This document shows, piece by piece, positions 41,886 to 53,200 of a DNA stretch of 64,000 nt (position 1 is its first letter; every line of letters starts with the position of its first letter). Location of the stretch: positions 16,779,071 through 16,843,070 of the forward strand of contig CM055618.1 in the NCBI GenBank assembly GCA_029379385.1, in the 5' to 3' direction. The notes below the pieces were generated by a model, which did not search any database, was not told the DNA's origin, and was given only the letters and a program-made list of their open reading frames with translations. The translations under genes and the position numbers were made by a program. The DNA comes from Quillaja saponaria (lineage: Eukaryota > Streptophyta > Magnoliopsida > Fabales > Quillajaceae).

Positions 41886-42341
41886 TAATTAAAAAAACTC
41901 TTAATTTACTACAAATTTCAACCAAAAAGTAATTGGCCGGTTCCTAATTCTTTCGAAGAAAACAAACATAAAGTAATGATTTCTTGAATTTGTTTCAACA
42001 AAATTTTAAAGAAATTACAAGTTCTTATACATGACCAAGTGAATAATTATTTAATCATTAAATGAAAATATTGTATTTTTCATTCTGACAATTAACTTAA
42101 TTAGTTCAAATGGATTTGAGAATATCTTCCATATTGATTGTGGAAAAATGAAAATTTTGGCTTGTTACGTCTGCTCTCTCAAGTATTAGAAAGACAATTT
42201 GGTAACATATAAAACATATTGGAAATGTTTAGATTTTTGGATGTTTGCTATGGAAACATTTAGTTCGTCTACATTGCATGTGTCAACTGAAAAAGAAAAA
42301 TTGTCACTCTTTATTAATGAATTTTTCTAACTAATTTTTCT

Positions 42342-42514
42342 AACTAGTACTCAAAAAGTACTTGATAAAATCCAACAAATATAGATTTTAGAATTTGAAA
42401 TATTTAAGAAAAAAAAAATTATTTATTATGCAACACTAAAATCATGATCAACTACTTAATAATTTTTTTTTTATTTATCACCTTAAAAAAATACTCTATA
42501 GACACTAGATAAAA
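42342..42514. repeat. Inverted copy of the same MITE-like repeat
   Basis: Read on the minus strand it gives GATCATGATTTTAGTGTTGC, ATTTCAAATTCTAAAA, TTTTATCAAGTAC and TACTAGTTAG, matching the two copies at 41556-41885. Ends CTAGTACTC and CTAGTGTCT on opposite strands suggest degenerate terminal inverted repeats. Confidence 0.75.
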
Positions 42515-44877
42515 TTTTTTTTTTATTAATTACTCACATAATTATTTTCCATGGTATAATTATAAATTATCTTTTTGTCAAAAGGCGGCGTCAAATAATA
42601 TAATGAAGCAGCCACATTTCTTTTTGTCAGAGGTGGTGATCAATAATGAAGCAGCCACAGCTGAAAATGTTGCCAACCCAGACAGTGTACACACATTACA
42701 AGTTGAAAATTCAATCGAAATGTGAAAGAATTACTCTGTTTTGTGTCACAAAATCAAATTATACTTGCACCAACAAATCTTATTTTGACAATTTCTAATT
42801 AATTGAGACAAGTTTGAGAATATTGGAAACCAATATATGTTTGTTCTAAGTTCATAATATTAATGTTAAATATTAAGATTAACGAATTACGCGTTAACTC
42901 ATATTAACAACATCATTTAACTAAAAAAGTTATGTTAGAATGTAAATGATCACGAATTATTTATATAAGTTATAGTTACTGAGTATTAGACAAACGCAAC
43001 ATCTAATTCTAAAAGAGAAAAAAAAATTATAATTTTTCAAATGAGAATATTAAGCAATTGTTAATTAATTAGGTGTATGTTAGTAAATTAGTTAATTACA
43101 TTAACAAATAGAAAAAACAAGAAGAAGTGCCCTACTAAGCTAGCTCACTTGTTAGCGATAATAATAAATAATTTGTGTGAGTGAAGTTGTAATTAAGCTC
43201 CCATTTTCAAGGGATTGGATTCAAACCATTGATTTGTTATCCAAATTACAATTGGTTCTCATCTCAACACTAGGCCGACATCTTACCTTGCAATTCCTCC
43301 TCCTTTTCTTTTTTCTCTTTTATTTTAAATGTTAGCAGAATAAAATAAAGAGAAATGGTATGCCATTAACATCAATTTTACATCATTAATGTCGTAATCA
43401 AAGCACTTGTGTTGATCTGATGAGATGCAGTATCTAATCATCAAGATTAATCAACAATATATATATGTATAGTCCAATCATAAGATTACTTTTATTTTTT
43501 ATTTTTATTCACCAATCAAATATTAATTAGTATTCGGATTACACAATTTTTTTTATAATTTATTTTATTCTTTAGGTAATAAAAGACATTTCATCCACAC
43601 CAATTTAGAGTGAATTAATTATAAGGTTGTATTCTAGGCTCCATGAAGCTTACTTCATACAATTGTCATTCTGACCTCATCTCCATGGATATATATCTAT
43701 ATTGATCAGTGTTCATAGTTGACCTCATCACAATTGACAGACCTATTCCATTTTCTTAAATATATACATAGTTTATTTTTTGGCCCTGTCGTTAATCATG
43801 TTGGCTTTGATAACTAGTTAGCTAGATGCAGCAGGGCAGAGGACGTGTATAGAATTCATGTTGGCCTTGTTATGAGTGGGAATTTTTTACAAACATGTCA
43901 TGCGCATGACCCTTCAATAATATTTCAGATAAAATTATAGATTTATATCTATATTATAAATAAATTTATTTGAACTTTGATGGATTGAATACATCTTGAA
44001 AGGCCAGCCACTAAGCTTGTTCAAATACGTGACACAATATGAACAGAAAAGAAAAAAAGTAGACAAGTACTTTCTTTGTATGATGTAAGCAATGAAATTG
44101 AAAGAGTTGAGTAAATTAGTGACCACCATGCATTTTATTTTGTTTACTTTCGTTAAAATTTTGTCGGAAGTAATTGAAGTATCAATTATCGTCATTAGGT
44201 CCTTGCTTTCAAGTTGGAAGTCGTAAACAAAGTTGAACTTCTTGTATTTTTTTTCCTAGTCTTACGTAATTTTGGTAAAAGTTTCGTACATAATTATGAG
44301 CTCACCATTGCATTGATTGAGAGAGATTAGGGAAAAGTAAAGTAAGAATACAGTCTAGTATGAATAAACATGGGTTGTTCATTATTGGGTTTAGTTTATG
44401 AATTGGATTCATTTACTTTGTAAAAATTGTAACAGTTGGAGTGTGGACTGTGAATATATCTATGTAAATGGACATCAACTTATTATGACCTTGACAGGAA
44501 GGCCCAATTTCAATCAGCCTAGTAACGAAGGTACAGTTCATTAGTTGCATATATTTGATTCTTTCAAAATTACGTGGTAGCCTCTTGCTAGGTTTCACAT
44601 TTATTCTTGTGCCTCCAAGACTTAATCTTTAAGCTAAAGGAATCTGTTATTTATTTATTTTATTTTAATTTTATTTTTGCTAAGAATTAAGAAAAAGGAA
44701 TCATTCACCAATTTCCAGCATCTCACATGCGATACTTACAAAAGCAGCGTGTACGTTATATACTTAAATAGGATCTTGGTGCTGATTTCTTTTGCTGTTC
44801 TTAGTAGATATGCAAAATATAAGGATTTTAAGTTTTGTTTACTTAACTTGTCAACAATATTATCAATGATATTTTTA

Positions 44878-45007
44878 GGGTATTGATATGTACACTACAA
44901 ATATTGTTAGGTGTACTACAAATACACTAATAGACAAAAACAAAAGCTTCTATAATTTGTTACTTTAGTTCACCTATCAATATTGGGTAGTATACATATC
45001 ACTACCC
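44878..45007. mobile_element. MITE with about 37-bp terminal inverted repeats and TA target duplication
   Basis: The left end GGGTATTGATATGTACACTA is mirrored by the right end, whose complement reads GGGTAGTGATATGTATACTA. The inner TIR parts (AATATTGTTAGGTG and AATATTGATAGGTG) also match. The 130-bp element is flanked by TA on both sides, which points to the Tc1/mariner (Stowaway-like) superfamily. It has no coding capacity. Confidence 0.8.
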
Positions 45008-45056
45008 TATTTTTATTGGTAAGATCATATCGGATATATACCAATACCAATTAACG

Positions 45057-45140
45057 TAGATTGATGTGATCTAATCGACTTGAATTTTTATGTGTTTTCT
45101 TGTTATGCAAATCTTATTAAATTTAGATCACATCAATCTA
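45057..45140. repeat. Perfect 18-bp inverted repeat (hairpin)
   Basis: TAGATTGATGTGATCTAA (45057-45074) is exactly complementary to TTAGATCACATCAATCTA (45123-45140), with a 48-base loop. The arms contain the near-palindrome TGATGTGATC. It lies just outside the MITE and may be a remnant of another element. Confidence 0.8.
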
Positions 45141-45455
45141 ATATAGGTCAACTCGTGAATAAACAAAAATAATAATACAAAATATATCTACTTCAGATAT
45201 AATTCAGATTTGCCAGCTTTAGACTAGATTAGTTTCATATAAGATCAAATTTAAATGAGTCAGGTATGATTAATTGGTATCAAGCCTAAAAACAAATATT
45301 ACAACTGAAGTAGGTGATCCAAATATTATACCAATTGAAACCACGAGAGCTGGGTTTTACATGGATGTTTGCTAACTTAGCTGGGTATCACTACGTACGT
45401 TAACATTGTGGTCATCATTCACAAAGTGTCAAACACTAACTAACATCATCAATTG

Positions 45456-45854
45456 ATGATCATGAGCCATGAGGAGAGGTGGAGAAAAATTGTAGTGCAA
45501 GAAAAATGGACCAAATGCAACAAACTCTGCTCAACAAGTTCTAGTAAAAGCTGTAGTAATTATGTGAACAATGTTGGAACAAAAGGAGGATATGATGCGG
45601 GTGGCGCTGGTAGAGGAGGTGGTGGAGGGAGAAGTGGCAAGGGTGGTGGTAAAGGTAAACATGGAGGACATAAAAGAAAAGGGAGAGGACGTGGCAGTGG
45701 TGGTGGTGGTGGAGGAGGGGGAGGAGGTGGTGGAGGAGGAGGTGATGGCGGTGGTGGAAGTGGCAGAGGTGGAGGAGGGGGTGGTGGTGGTGGTGGGGGT
45801 TGGGGTTGGGGATGGGGAGGAGGCAGTGGTGGACAAAGAGGGAGTCATCCCTAA
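45456..45854 (+). CDS. Glycine-rich protein ORF
   Basis: ATG at 45456 opens 132 codons. The first 45 residues are mixed (MIMSHEERWRKIVVQEKWTK, Cys-Ser-rich SSSKSCSN). The rest is Gly-rich with basic spacers (KGGGKGKHGGHKRKGRGRG), then long poly-Gly and a GWGWGWGGG segment before QRGSHP. No signal peptide is visible, so a classic secreted wall GRP is unlikely. Basic RG/GK spacing would suit nucleic-acid binding but no RRM, CSD or zinc finger is present. The mixed N-terminus, in-frame ATG and stop support a real gene; the low-complexity GGN array makes a chance frame possible. It sits alone in repeat-rich DNA. Confidence 0.45.
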   Translation: MIMSHEERWRKIVVQEKWTKCNKLCSTSSSKSCSNYVNNVGTKGGYDAGGAGRGGGGGRSGKGGGKGKHGGHKRKGRGRGSGGGGGGGGGGGGGGGDGGGGSGRGGGGGGGGGGGWGWGWGGGSGGQRGSHP

Positions 45855-46080
45855 ACAAGAGTTACATATATACTACATGCCTTATGGTGATCATACAGTA
45901 AATGTTTAGTGACTGAGGGTGTCTTCTTTCTCTTATAAAAGAGATTCCACACTTTAGTGTGGTTTACATACAAAAAAATTTGGAAAATTTTATTGGTTTT
46001 GGGGGATTTGTTAAGTATTGGAGATTGTGATATGCTCTCTTTCTGTCTGTCTGTTTTGATCTATTACAATATGGTTATGC

Positions 46081-46113
<33 letters not shown>

Positions 46114-46400
46114 TTTTATCCATCTTTATCCCATATAGTTATTTGTATCCTAAATAAGGACAAAGAAATGCACTACTAAAGTTTCAAACAGTGACTCTGC
46201 ATTAATTCCACTTCAAAGTTATAGATACTGAATTACTAATCCCATTATATATTTTAATTTCAGCATATGCTCGTTTGAAATTTTCATATTCTAACTCTTG
46301 GGCTTAGGTCAAGTGGAAAAAGCCCAACAGATTTTGTACAAAATAGGGTTTTAAGTGTAAGGTATAAGGTCTGTGGGCATCATCCCTAGTAGGCACTAAC

Positions 46401-46432
<32 letters not shown>

Positions 46433-49154
46433 TAGTTGATAATGAAGAGAGAGATTCTCTAGCTTAGATTATCCCACTAATGGAGCTAGCAGGTAGGTTA
46501 TGTAGACAATCCTTTACTTGATTTTCTAAGCAAAGTGCTGTTCTGTTTTGGACCTTTCTTAATCATATTCTTAAAAATGGTTTGGGAACATATTATGATC
46601 CTAATCACGTTTTGTTTAGAAAAGCAACCAATTTTGAAAATAGATGTGACACTTACTTAATTTTTATATATAGACACTTTTTATACATAATAATTTATCT
46701 TTTATTCATTTACACGATTTTAGTTTAAAATATAAAATTAAAATTTCAAAATTGAATTGATAAAGATACCAAGTTCAAATTTATTTCATGTTCAATTTAA
46801 AATAAATTTTATTTCATAAGTAATTATTACCCATTTAGTAATTTAAAGCCTCTGTAAATACAGCCAATTTGTTTCATACTAATAATCATTTTTAGTGTTC
46901 TAACAATTTCAAACAAATTAGATTTTAATTCAATTATCATGATCCATGAAGCTTCTCAACCTCTGCTTTTCTCAACTCAAACTAGGTAATGTATCCAATT
47001 ATCATGATCACAATTCGTACATTGACAAGTCATGTATCCTCTGCCCAACACATTTACTTTATTTGGTGCCATTATATTTATAACTATAAGACGTTTCAAA
47101 GTTGTTGGAATGGTGGGAGGTAGTCATCACGTGAAGTTTACGCCACTATAATGGGGTAGAGATAGATCATATATAAATATACAGATGCAGTTGGAAGGCC
47201 CGTTTGGATTAGCGTTACTAGAAGCGGGACGCGGCTGACGGCCCACGCGCCTCAGACATCGCGTTGAAAAAGTGATTCATGGACGCTTCTCCGCCAACGC
47301 AGCACACCAACTGATCATCTAATACATTACCACTAAAGAATATATAAAAAAACTTTAGTTGTCATGGCCTGATTCGATGCCATTAAAAATAAAATTCTTA
47401 TCAATTTTATAATTTTGACATAGTTAATTTATTGACCCACTTATTATCAGACCATAAGAGTGAATTAATTAATATGTTCATCAACTTGAGTGAACACTAT
47501 AAAATAGTTATACAGAAAATCAAAATTCGAACGACATGAGTTTGAAATCCTTAAGTTTTGCCCATATTTGAGCTACCAACTCATCAACAAAAAAATAATA
47601 CTAGAATGGATCTTGATGAAGTTAATTTTTTAAAGAATTAAAAGTATATTTATTATCATTGTAAATCTAAAAATATAACATGTATTTCATATCAATTATC
47701 ACCCTTGATTCTAGTGACTATCCATTATTCTAACTAAAATAATATATAAAAAAATACACTTTGAGTGGATTAATTTTTTACTCTAGATTGACTCATAAAT
47801 TTTATTTACAATTGTTTCTCAACCAAATTTTGGATTGTCTCTCAACCTTATTTTATAAAATTTGATGGACTTAAGACTGTTCTGGCTTAGACTTCAGATA
47901 TGATTAAGACTTACAGACTTCATTCTTTTGACTAATAGGAGTGAATTTTGTGATTAACGGTTCCATGAAATTTACAAAACGGCAGCATCATAAAATTTTA
48001 TGACATTTCATGACTTCAAGTGCTCCACCAAGTAGTTTGACCCACAAAAACCAAATGTCATATATTCACCTCATTTTGGGTTTGAATTTGAATTTGAATT
48101 GCAGACACACAGCACTTACATAAATAATTTTGTCTGCTGCTGGATTTTACCCTTAAACCCAAAAGTTTCATCTTCCATGTCCTATACCCCACATGGTGTC
48201 TATATCTTCTAAATTGAAATAGAAAATTTCTAATAAATAACCATGAAAATGGAAAATCAAGAGTTAAGGAAATTAGGCACAATGCACCAAACTCATTTAA
48301 CTATTTGGCCCACCTCAGCTCAGCGGTGCCTGCTCTTAAAATCTCCACCAACAGCCAAGGATAAGCTATTCATTGACCATAACAAAACCATTGTCTACAA
48401 GGCCAGTATAATGAAAAGGTAAACATTATTGACTACAACAAAACTATTCATCTAATTAATTACAAAAATATAATAGACCACCTACTATACCAAACCCACT
48501 AACCCACCTCAACCAAATACGGATTTTAATTTGAATACCCATAGGCCATTACTCCCATTAAAGATAAAAACAAGTTTTAGAAAAACGTTTTTCACAAACA
48601 CATTGCATGCTCTTTATGTGCATTAATTTTCTAAGATTAGTTAAACCTTACACTCAACAACACATTGTCCAAAACTAAATCAAAAAGGCAAGTTACGTTT
48701 ACCCACCCGATGTACTCTACGAAATGGTTCAAATCCCAGAACTTTTAATTTGATTCTTTGCAATTTCGAGTTCCCAAACGGTGTGAATTTCCAGTAAGTG
48801 CGTGAACCTTACGCCACAAAATTTGGCCACTTTCAACATGCTGGGTCTCCTTCATTCATAATGTTTTTGCTTTCCAACGGCCACACAGACCAAGTTTTGG
48901 ATGGTTCTCTTTCTCTCTGACGGTACAGAAATAGAAGATACCCAATAAAAATTAAATTTTTAAGAGAGATTAATGTCCAAATTTTCTCTAATCAGTTACA
49001 TCACTAAAAACCCTACTACTGCACCTACCGCGGGAAAAAGAAAATGTACACTAACTCCGGCCCGCTTGAACCGGGTCTAATGTCTCCGGTTCTTGTCCTA
49101 TTCCTCAATTCCCAACTCTTCTTCTAAACTGGGTTTTCTTTTTTCTAAAAATAA
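45855..49154. other. Intergenic region, no gene seen
   Basis: About 3.3 kb of AT-rich DNA. A perfect 6-bp-stem inverted repeat (CCACACTTTAGTGTGG, 45947-45962) follows the glycine-rich ORF. Two TA microsatellites occur near 46091 and 46401. A GC-richer patch at 47190-47300 has no recognisable content. The last part is the 3' flank of the GATA gene. Confidence 0.6.
46091..46112. repeat. (TA)n microsatellite
   Basis: About 11 perfect TA units. A second array, about 13 units, lies at 46401-46427. Confidence 0.9.
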
Positions 49155-50274
49155 TCAAAAACTGGGAACCGGAGGGGTCAAATCGGACTCAATCTCGGTT
49201 GTTGCCTCCTTCTTCCGCCGCATCTCCAGCACTTTACGGTGGTGGTTTGAATGCACTTTACTAGAAAAAGTCGGGCTACAAGCGGGTCTGTATTCGGGTA
49301 AGAGTCTACCCGACTTGTAACGGACCCCACATGCGTTACACAAGGTCTTGGCACCGAGTGGACCGGCCCTCCACTGTGGGGTCTTCTGGACACCGCAATG
49401 GCTGCAACGTCTTGGTGTTTGGGTTCCAGCGGAACCTGCCATTTTTGAAACTAGTCTTTTCTTTGGTTTCTTCGCCGGCTGAAGTTTGGAAACCTGTTCG
49501 AGGTTTTGGGTCATGTTGGTGTAGATGAGCAAAGGGCTTGAAGGAGAAGAAGAATTAGAGGAAGAACTAGAACTCGAGGATGATTCCGAGAGGGAAGGGG
49601 ACCCCAGTGACCAAACTCGACCACCAGTCCTTGTCCTTTTGCTTCTGGCCTTGGCCGGAACAGGAGACTTAAAACAGGGCTTGTGCGAAACAGGGGTTTC
49701 CGGTTCAGGCCCTTTCTCGGCATGACTATTGAGTTTCACCATGGAAATTCCAGCAGGGTATGCTGCAGAGGGATCCGAGAAGGAATCCTCAACAAAATGA
49801 GACAGCCACTCTAAGTCTGCCAAATCATCCGCCTATAAAAATTGCAACTTTCTTTACAACCAACAAAAATAAGGCCGAGAATTTGTTTTTTCAGAGAGAA
49901 AATGTGAGAGAAAGTACCGGAACGCTGAGTTCGCTTGTGGGTACAGACACAAAATCGTCTTTGGCTGAGATACTGACTCCTGGGTAAGATATTTCAAGGC
50001 TTTGGTTGTCCTCTTGAGGAGAAACAGAAATAGAAACAGAGACAGAGCCAGAGCCAGAGCCAGAGCCAGCCTTGTATTGCTTCTCTTCTGGTTCCTCTTC
50101 CACGAGTGCGTCTTCGTTAGAAAAATCAAGGAAGCCATCCACAAAAAAGTCGTCACAAGGTACACCATTTTGCACATTCAACGCCAATAAATCCTCAAAT
50201 AACGCTTGTGGGCTTGATTTCATGGCCATCTCCTTCCTAATACTGGTCTTCAAAGCAGCTTCCACGCATTCCAT
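49155..50274 (-). CDS. GATA transcription factor, subfamily I (GATA5/6/7-like)
   Basis: Two exons, 49918-50274 and 49155-49832, join in frame to 344 residues ending VPSF-TGA. The zinc finger is CX2CX18CX2C with Cys262, Cys265, Cys284 and Cys287, in [19 protein letters not shown] and [20 protein letters not shown]. This is the class typical of subfamily I. The N-terminal half is acidic ([33 protein letters not shown]) as in activation regions of the group. A Ser-rich linker and a basic KKPKKR patch precede the finger and may act as a nuclear signal. The protein should bind WGATAR sites in the nucleus; targets are unknown. A 5' UTR intron at about 50287-50413 is supported by a GT donor and a TTTTTTAG acceptor. 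A (GS)n(VS)n stretch near residues 71-85 comes from a hexanucleotide repeat. Confidence 0.95.
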
Positions 50275-53200
50275 TTCTTTTTCAGCCTAAAAAAGCACGG
50301 AAAACCCTAAATTTGTTTCAAAACCAAAACTTTATATAGAAAAAGAAAAACATTATTTGAATTTAATTTCTTCTAAATAAGTTTTGGCATGCAAAAACTT
50401 CATAGTTCCATACCTGAACGAGAGGAGGATAAGAAAAGAGAGCAACAGAGGAAACGAATGATGTGGGCGTTGCAGACCAAGGGTTAAGAAGTAAAGGGAA
50501 GGAATTGATAGAAAAATGAATGGTAAGTTCGGTAAAGCATTGAAGGAGGGCTTAAATCGTACGTGGCCTATTAGTAAAAGTACCCGTTCCCTTCTCTTTT
50601 CTTTTTTTCCTCTTTAATTTTGTGCTTTTTCTTTTTCTTTCTCTCTCCAATTTGTACATACAATCAAATACGTTTTAGAATTTTATAAAAAATATATATA
50701 ATATTTACGTTTTGGAAAATGTAAAATCCAATTTCTAACTGTTGGGCCTCATAAATGGAATGTGTTATAGAAAATTTCATTTACCTGAAATTTCGAGGAC
50801 TGGGTTTTGCTTGAAAAACAGAGTTTGGAATCTTTCAGTCTGTGTTTGGTAGAAATGAAAGGCCAAGTTGGATAATATCCATAGGTTGCCACCTAATTTT
50901 TACACTTTCCTTTTATAATATTTTATTTCTTTTTTGTATTTATTGTTTTAGGAGATTTCAAATTTTAACTAAGAGGATTTGATTTATCATTCCTAGGAAA
51001 CCGCCCTCTTTTGTTTCTTAATTTTATTTTCAACTTTTACTTTACTTGCGTTTGGACAGAATTGGCCCATTTCTTTTGACTAAATTACTTCATTTGCCGG
51101 ATTACTTCTTGTTGCACACCATGATGATTGCCGCTCATTTTGGTGGTTCATTTATTACCAAATTGACCAAAAATATATACATATAAAGGAATTAGGCAAT
51201 TAAATAGATATAAATCATGGGATTTGAATCTTCTAAAATGGAAATTGTATTTTATAAAATAAATAAAATTCATGAATTTTTAATCATTAAAAGTCAAATA
51301 ATTAAAAAACAAGAAAGTAAAAATTGTAACAATGAACCAATGTATCCAATATCCAAGTTTTTCTGTAACTTTTTTTTTTTTTCTACACATATATATATTA
51401 AGTGAAACTATGTTGCTTATAAGGGCCAACAAGAGAAAGGCAGCTAGCTATTTTTTCTGTTTTTTTTTTGGGTTTTGTTGGAGACTTGCCAATGGCAAGG
51501 AAATGAGGGAGAAAATAATGGCAACTGAAAAATAGAAGATACAATTTTATTTTTTTCATTGAATTAGCTATTTTTTTAAAGAGATTTTTTGTTTAGATCT
51601 TAGTCCATCATATTATATATATATATATACTATTACGTGTGAATTGTATTTATGATATATATATTTTTAATCATAATTAACTTATATAATAAAAAATTAT
51701 GATTAATAAAAAAATATTAATTTATGTTTATGTAATTAAATAAATAAGTAAATCTAATTAAAATTCATAGCTTTTTTAATTCATAAAATAGAGAATAATT
51801 AAGAAAAAAATTATAATCATATTAGTATTAAAATGGAAATAGTTAGAAAAAATAAGTTAGTAATTTCTTTAAAAAATACTATGAAATAATAATTAAAATT
51901 ACTCTTTGTCACCATAATTAAAAAAAAGTAAATATAATTAAAAATAAAATTCATAATATAAATCTGTATATGCTTTTTATTCTTAAGACAGAAAAAATTA
52001 AGAAAATAATATTATAATAAAATAAAAATTATAATCTTAATATTTATTCCAATTCATAGTTTCTTTTTTTTTTTTTTAATTTTGATTCATAAAATTGAGA
52101 AGAATAAGGAAAAGATATTAATAGTAGAAAAGAATTATAATCCTATTAGTATTTAAAGAGAGATAAATTAGAAAAATAAATAAATTAATAGTATATTTTA
52201 AACAAAATATTTTAATACTATAGAATAATAACTAAATGGTACATATGTAATAGCAAAAATACATAAGAGTATTTTAAAAATTAAAAAAATTATATTATAC
52301 TGCATTTTTATAAATAGTATATATATATATCTATAATTTATATCTATATCTATACTATATTATACTATACTAAAAGTCCAAACAACCTTATAGTGTTCTC
52401 CAAAATTTTAGTTAATTTTCTAACTAAAAATACCAAATAATACCCATGTATACAATTCCTTTTTTTATGTTGAGGGTTTTTGACATCTTTTTACAACAAA
52501 ATTCAGTTTAAGAAAAAGAAAGAAAAATTAACTATTGAATACCTACACAATTTTAGTCTTAAATAAATGCTAATTATTCTCTTAAATCAGCTACCCAATC
52601 TTATTGCTTATATTTGTAATTCATCACTCATTCATTTACATGCTAGACTGAATCAATCAATTAAATTGAGAGTAGATTAATCATATAATCCTAAAAAAAT
52701 AAAAAATTATGATTGCTTATTTGATTTAATTTCTAGAATGATTTAAGTTTTTTCTTTTAGAAAGAAAAGAACCTACTATTTATAATATTATATTATTAAA
52801 CAAGCACTAATTTTTTATTTTTTATTTTCTAAATTAGATACCCAATCTCATTACCCTTATTTCTCATTCACGACTCATTCATCTATATTGGTGGATTGAA
52901 TCAATCAATAAAATTGAAAAAAGATTGACCATATTTAAATTTTAAGATGATTTAAGATATTTATTTAAGGAAAAAAAACTTTAAATATCTATCTTCAAAT
53001 TTGTTTTAAAAAACGAAAATAATAGTATATATATATATATATAAAAACTGAATCTCAAATCATGAGCTTGGTAAAAAATTATTACAAATATTTGAAGTAT
53101 ATGTTAGGGAAAAAAAAAAAATCTTTCTTTTTTTCTTTCATTTTTCAAGAGTAAGTATACAACAAATTTTTGTGAAATTGTCATCCCTAAATCTAAAAAA

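Larger units (their letters stand above)
40016..45455. other. AT-rich, repeat-containing intergenic region
   Basis: About 5.4 kb with no recognisable gene. It holds a poly(A) run near 40957, a MITE-like repeat cluster (41556-42514), a TA-flanked element (44878-45007) and a short perfect hairpin (45057-45140). Open frames at 40277-40537, 43935-44195 and 44413-44886 show no domain and AT-driven composition. Confidence 0.65.

Noticed and set aside
45531..45909. Open frames in the other readings of the glycine-rich locus
   Set aside because: They are the complements or shifted readings of the same GGN repeat and have single-class composition. I list only the frame with a non-repetitive N-terminus.
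48345..48370. miR169-like string CAGCCAAGGATAAGC
   Set aside because: It departs from mature miR169 after the first bases and I see no complementary arm nearby.
51500..53200. Possible scaffold-attachment region or centromere-like AT tract
   Set aside because: High AT content alone is not evidence. There is no satellite periodicity beyond short TA arrays and two dispersed-repeat copies.
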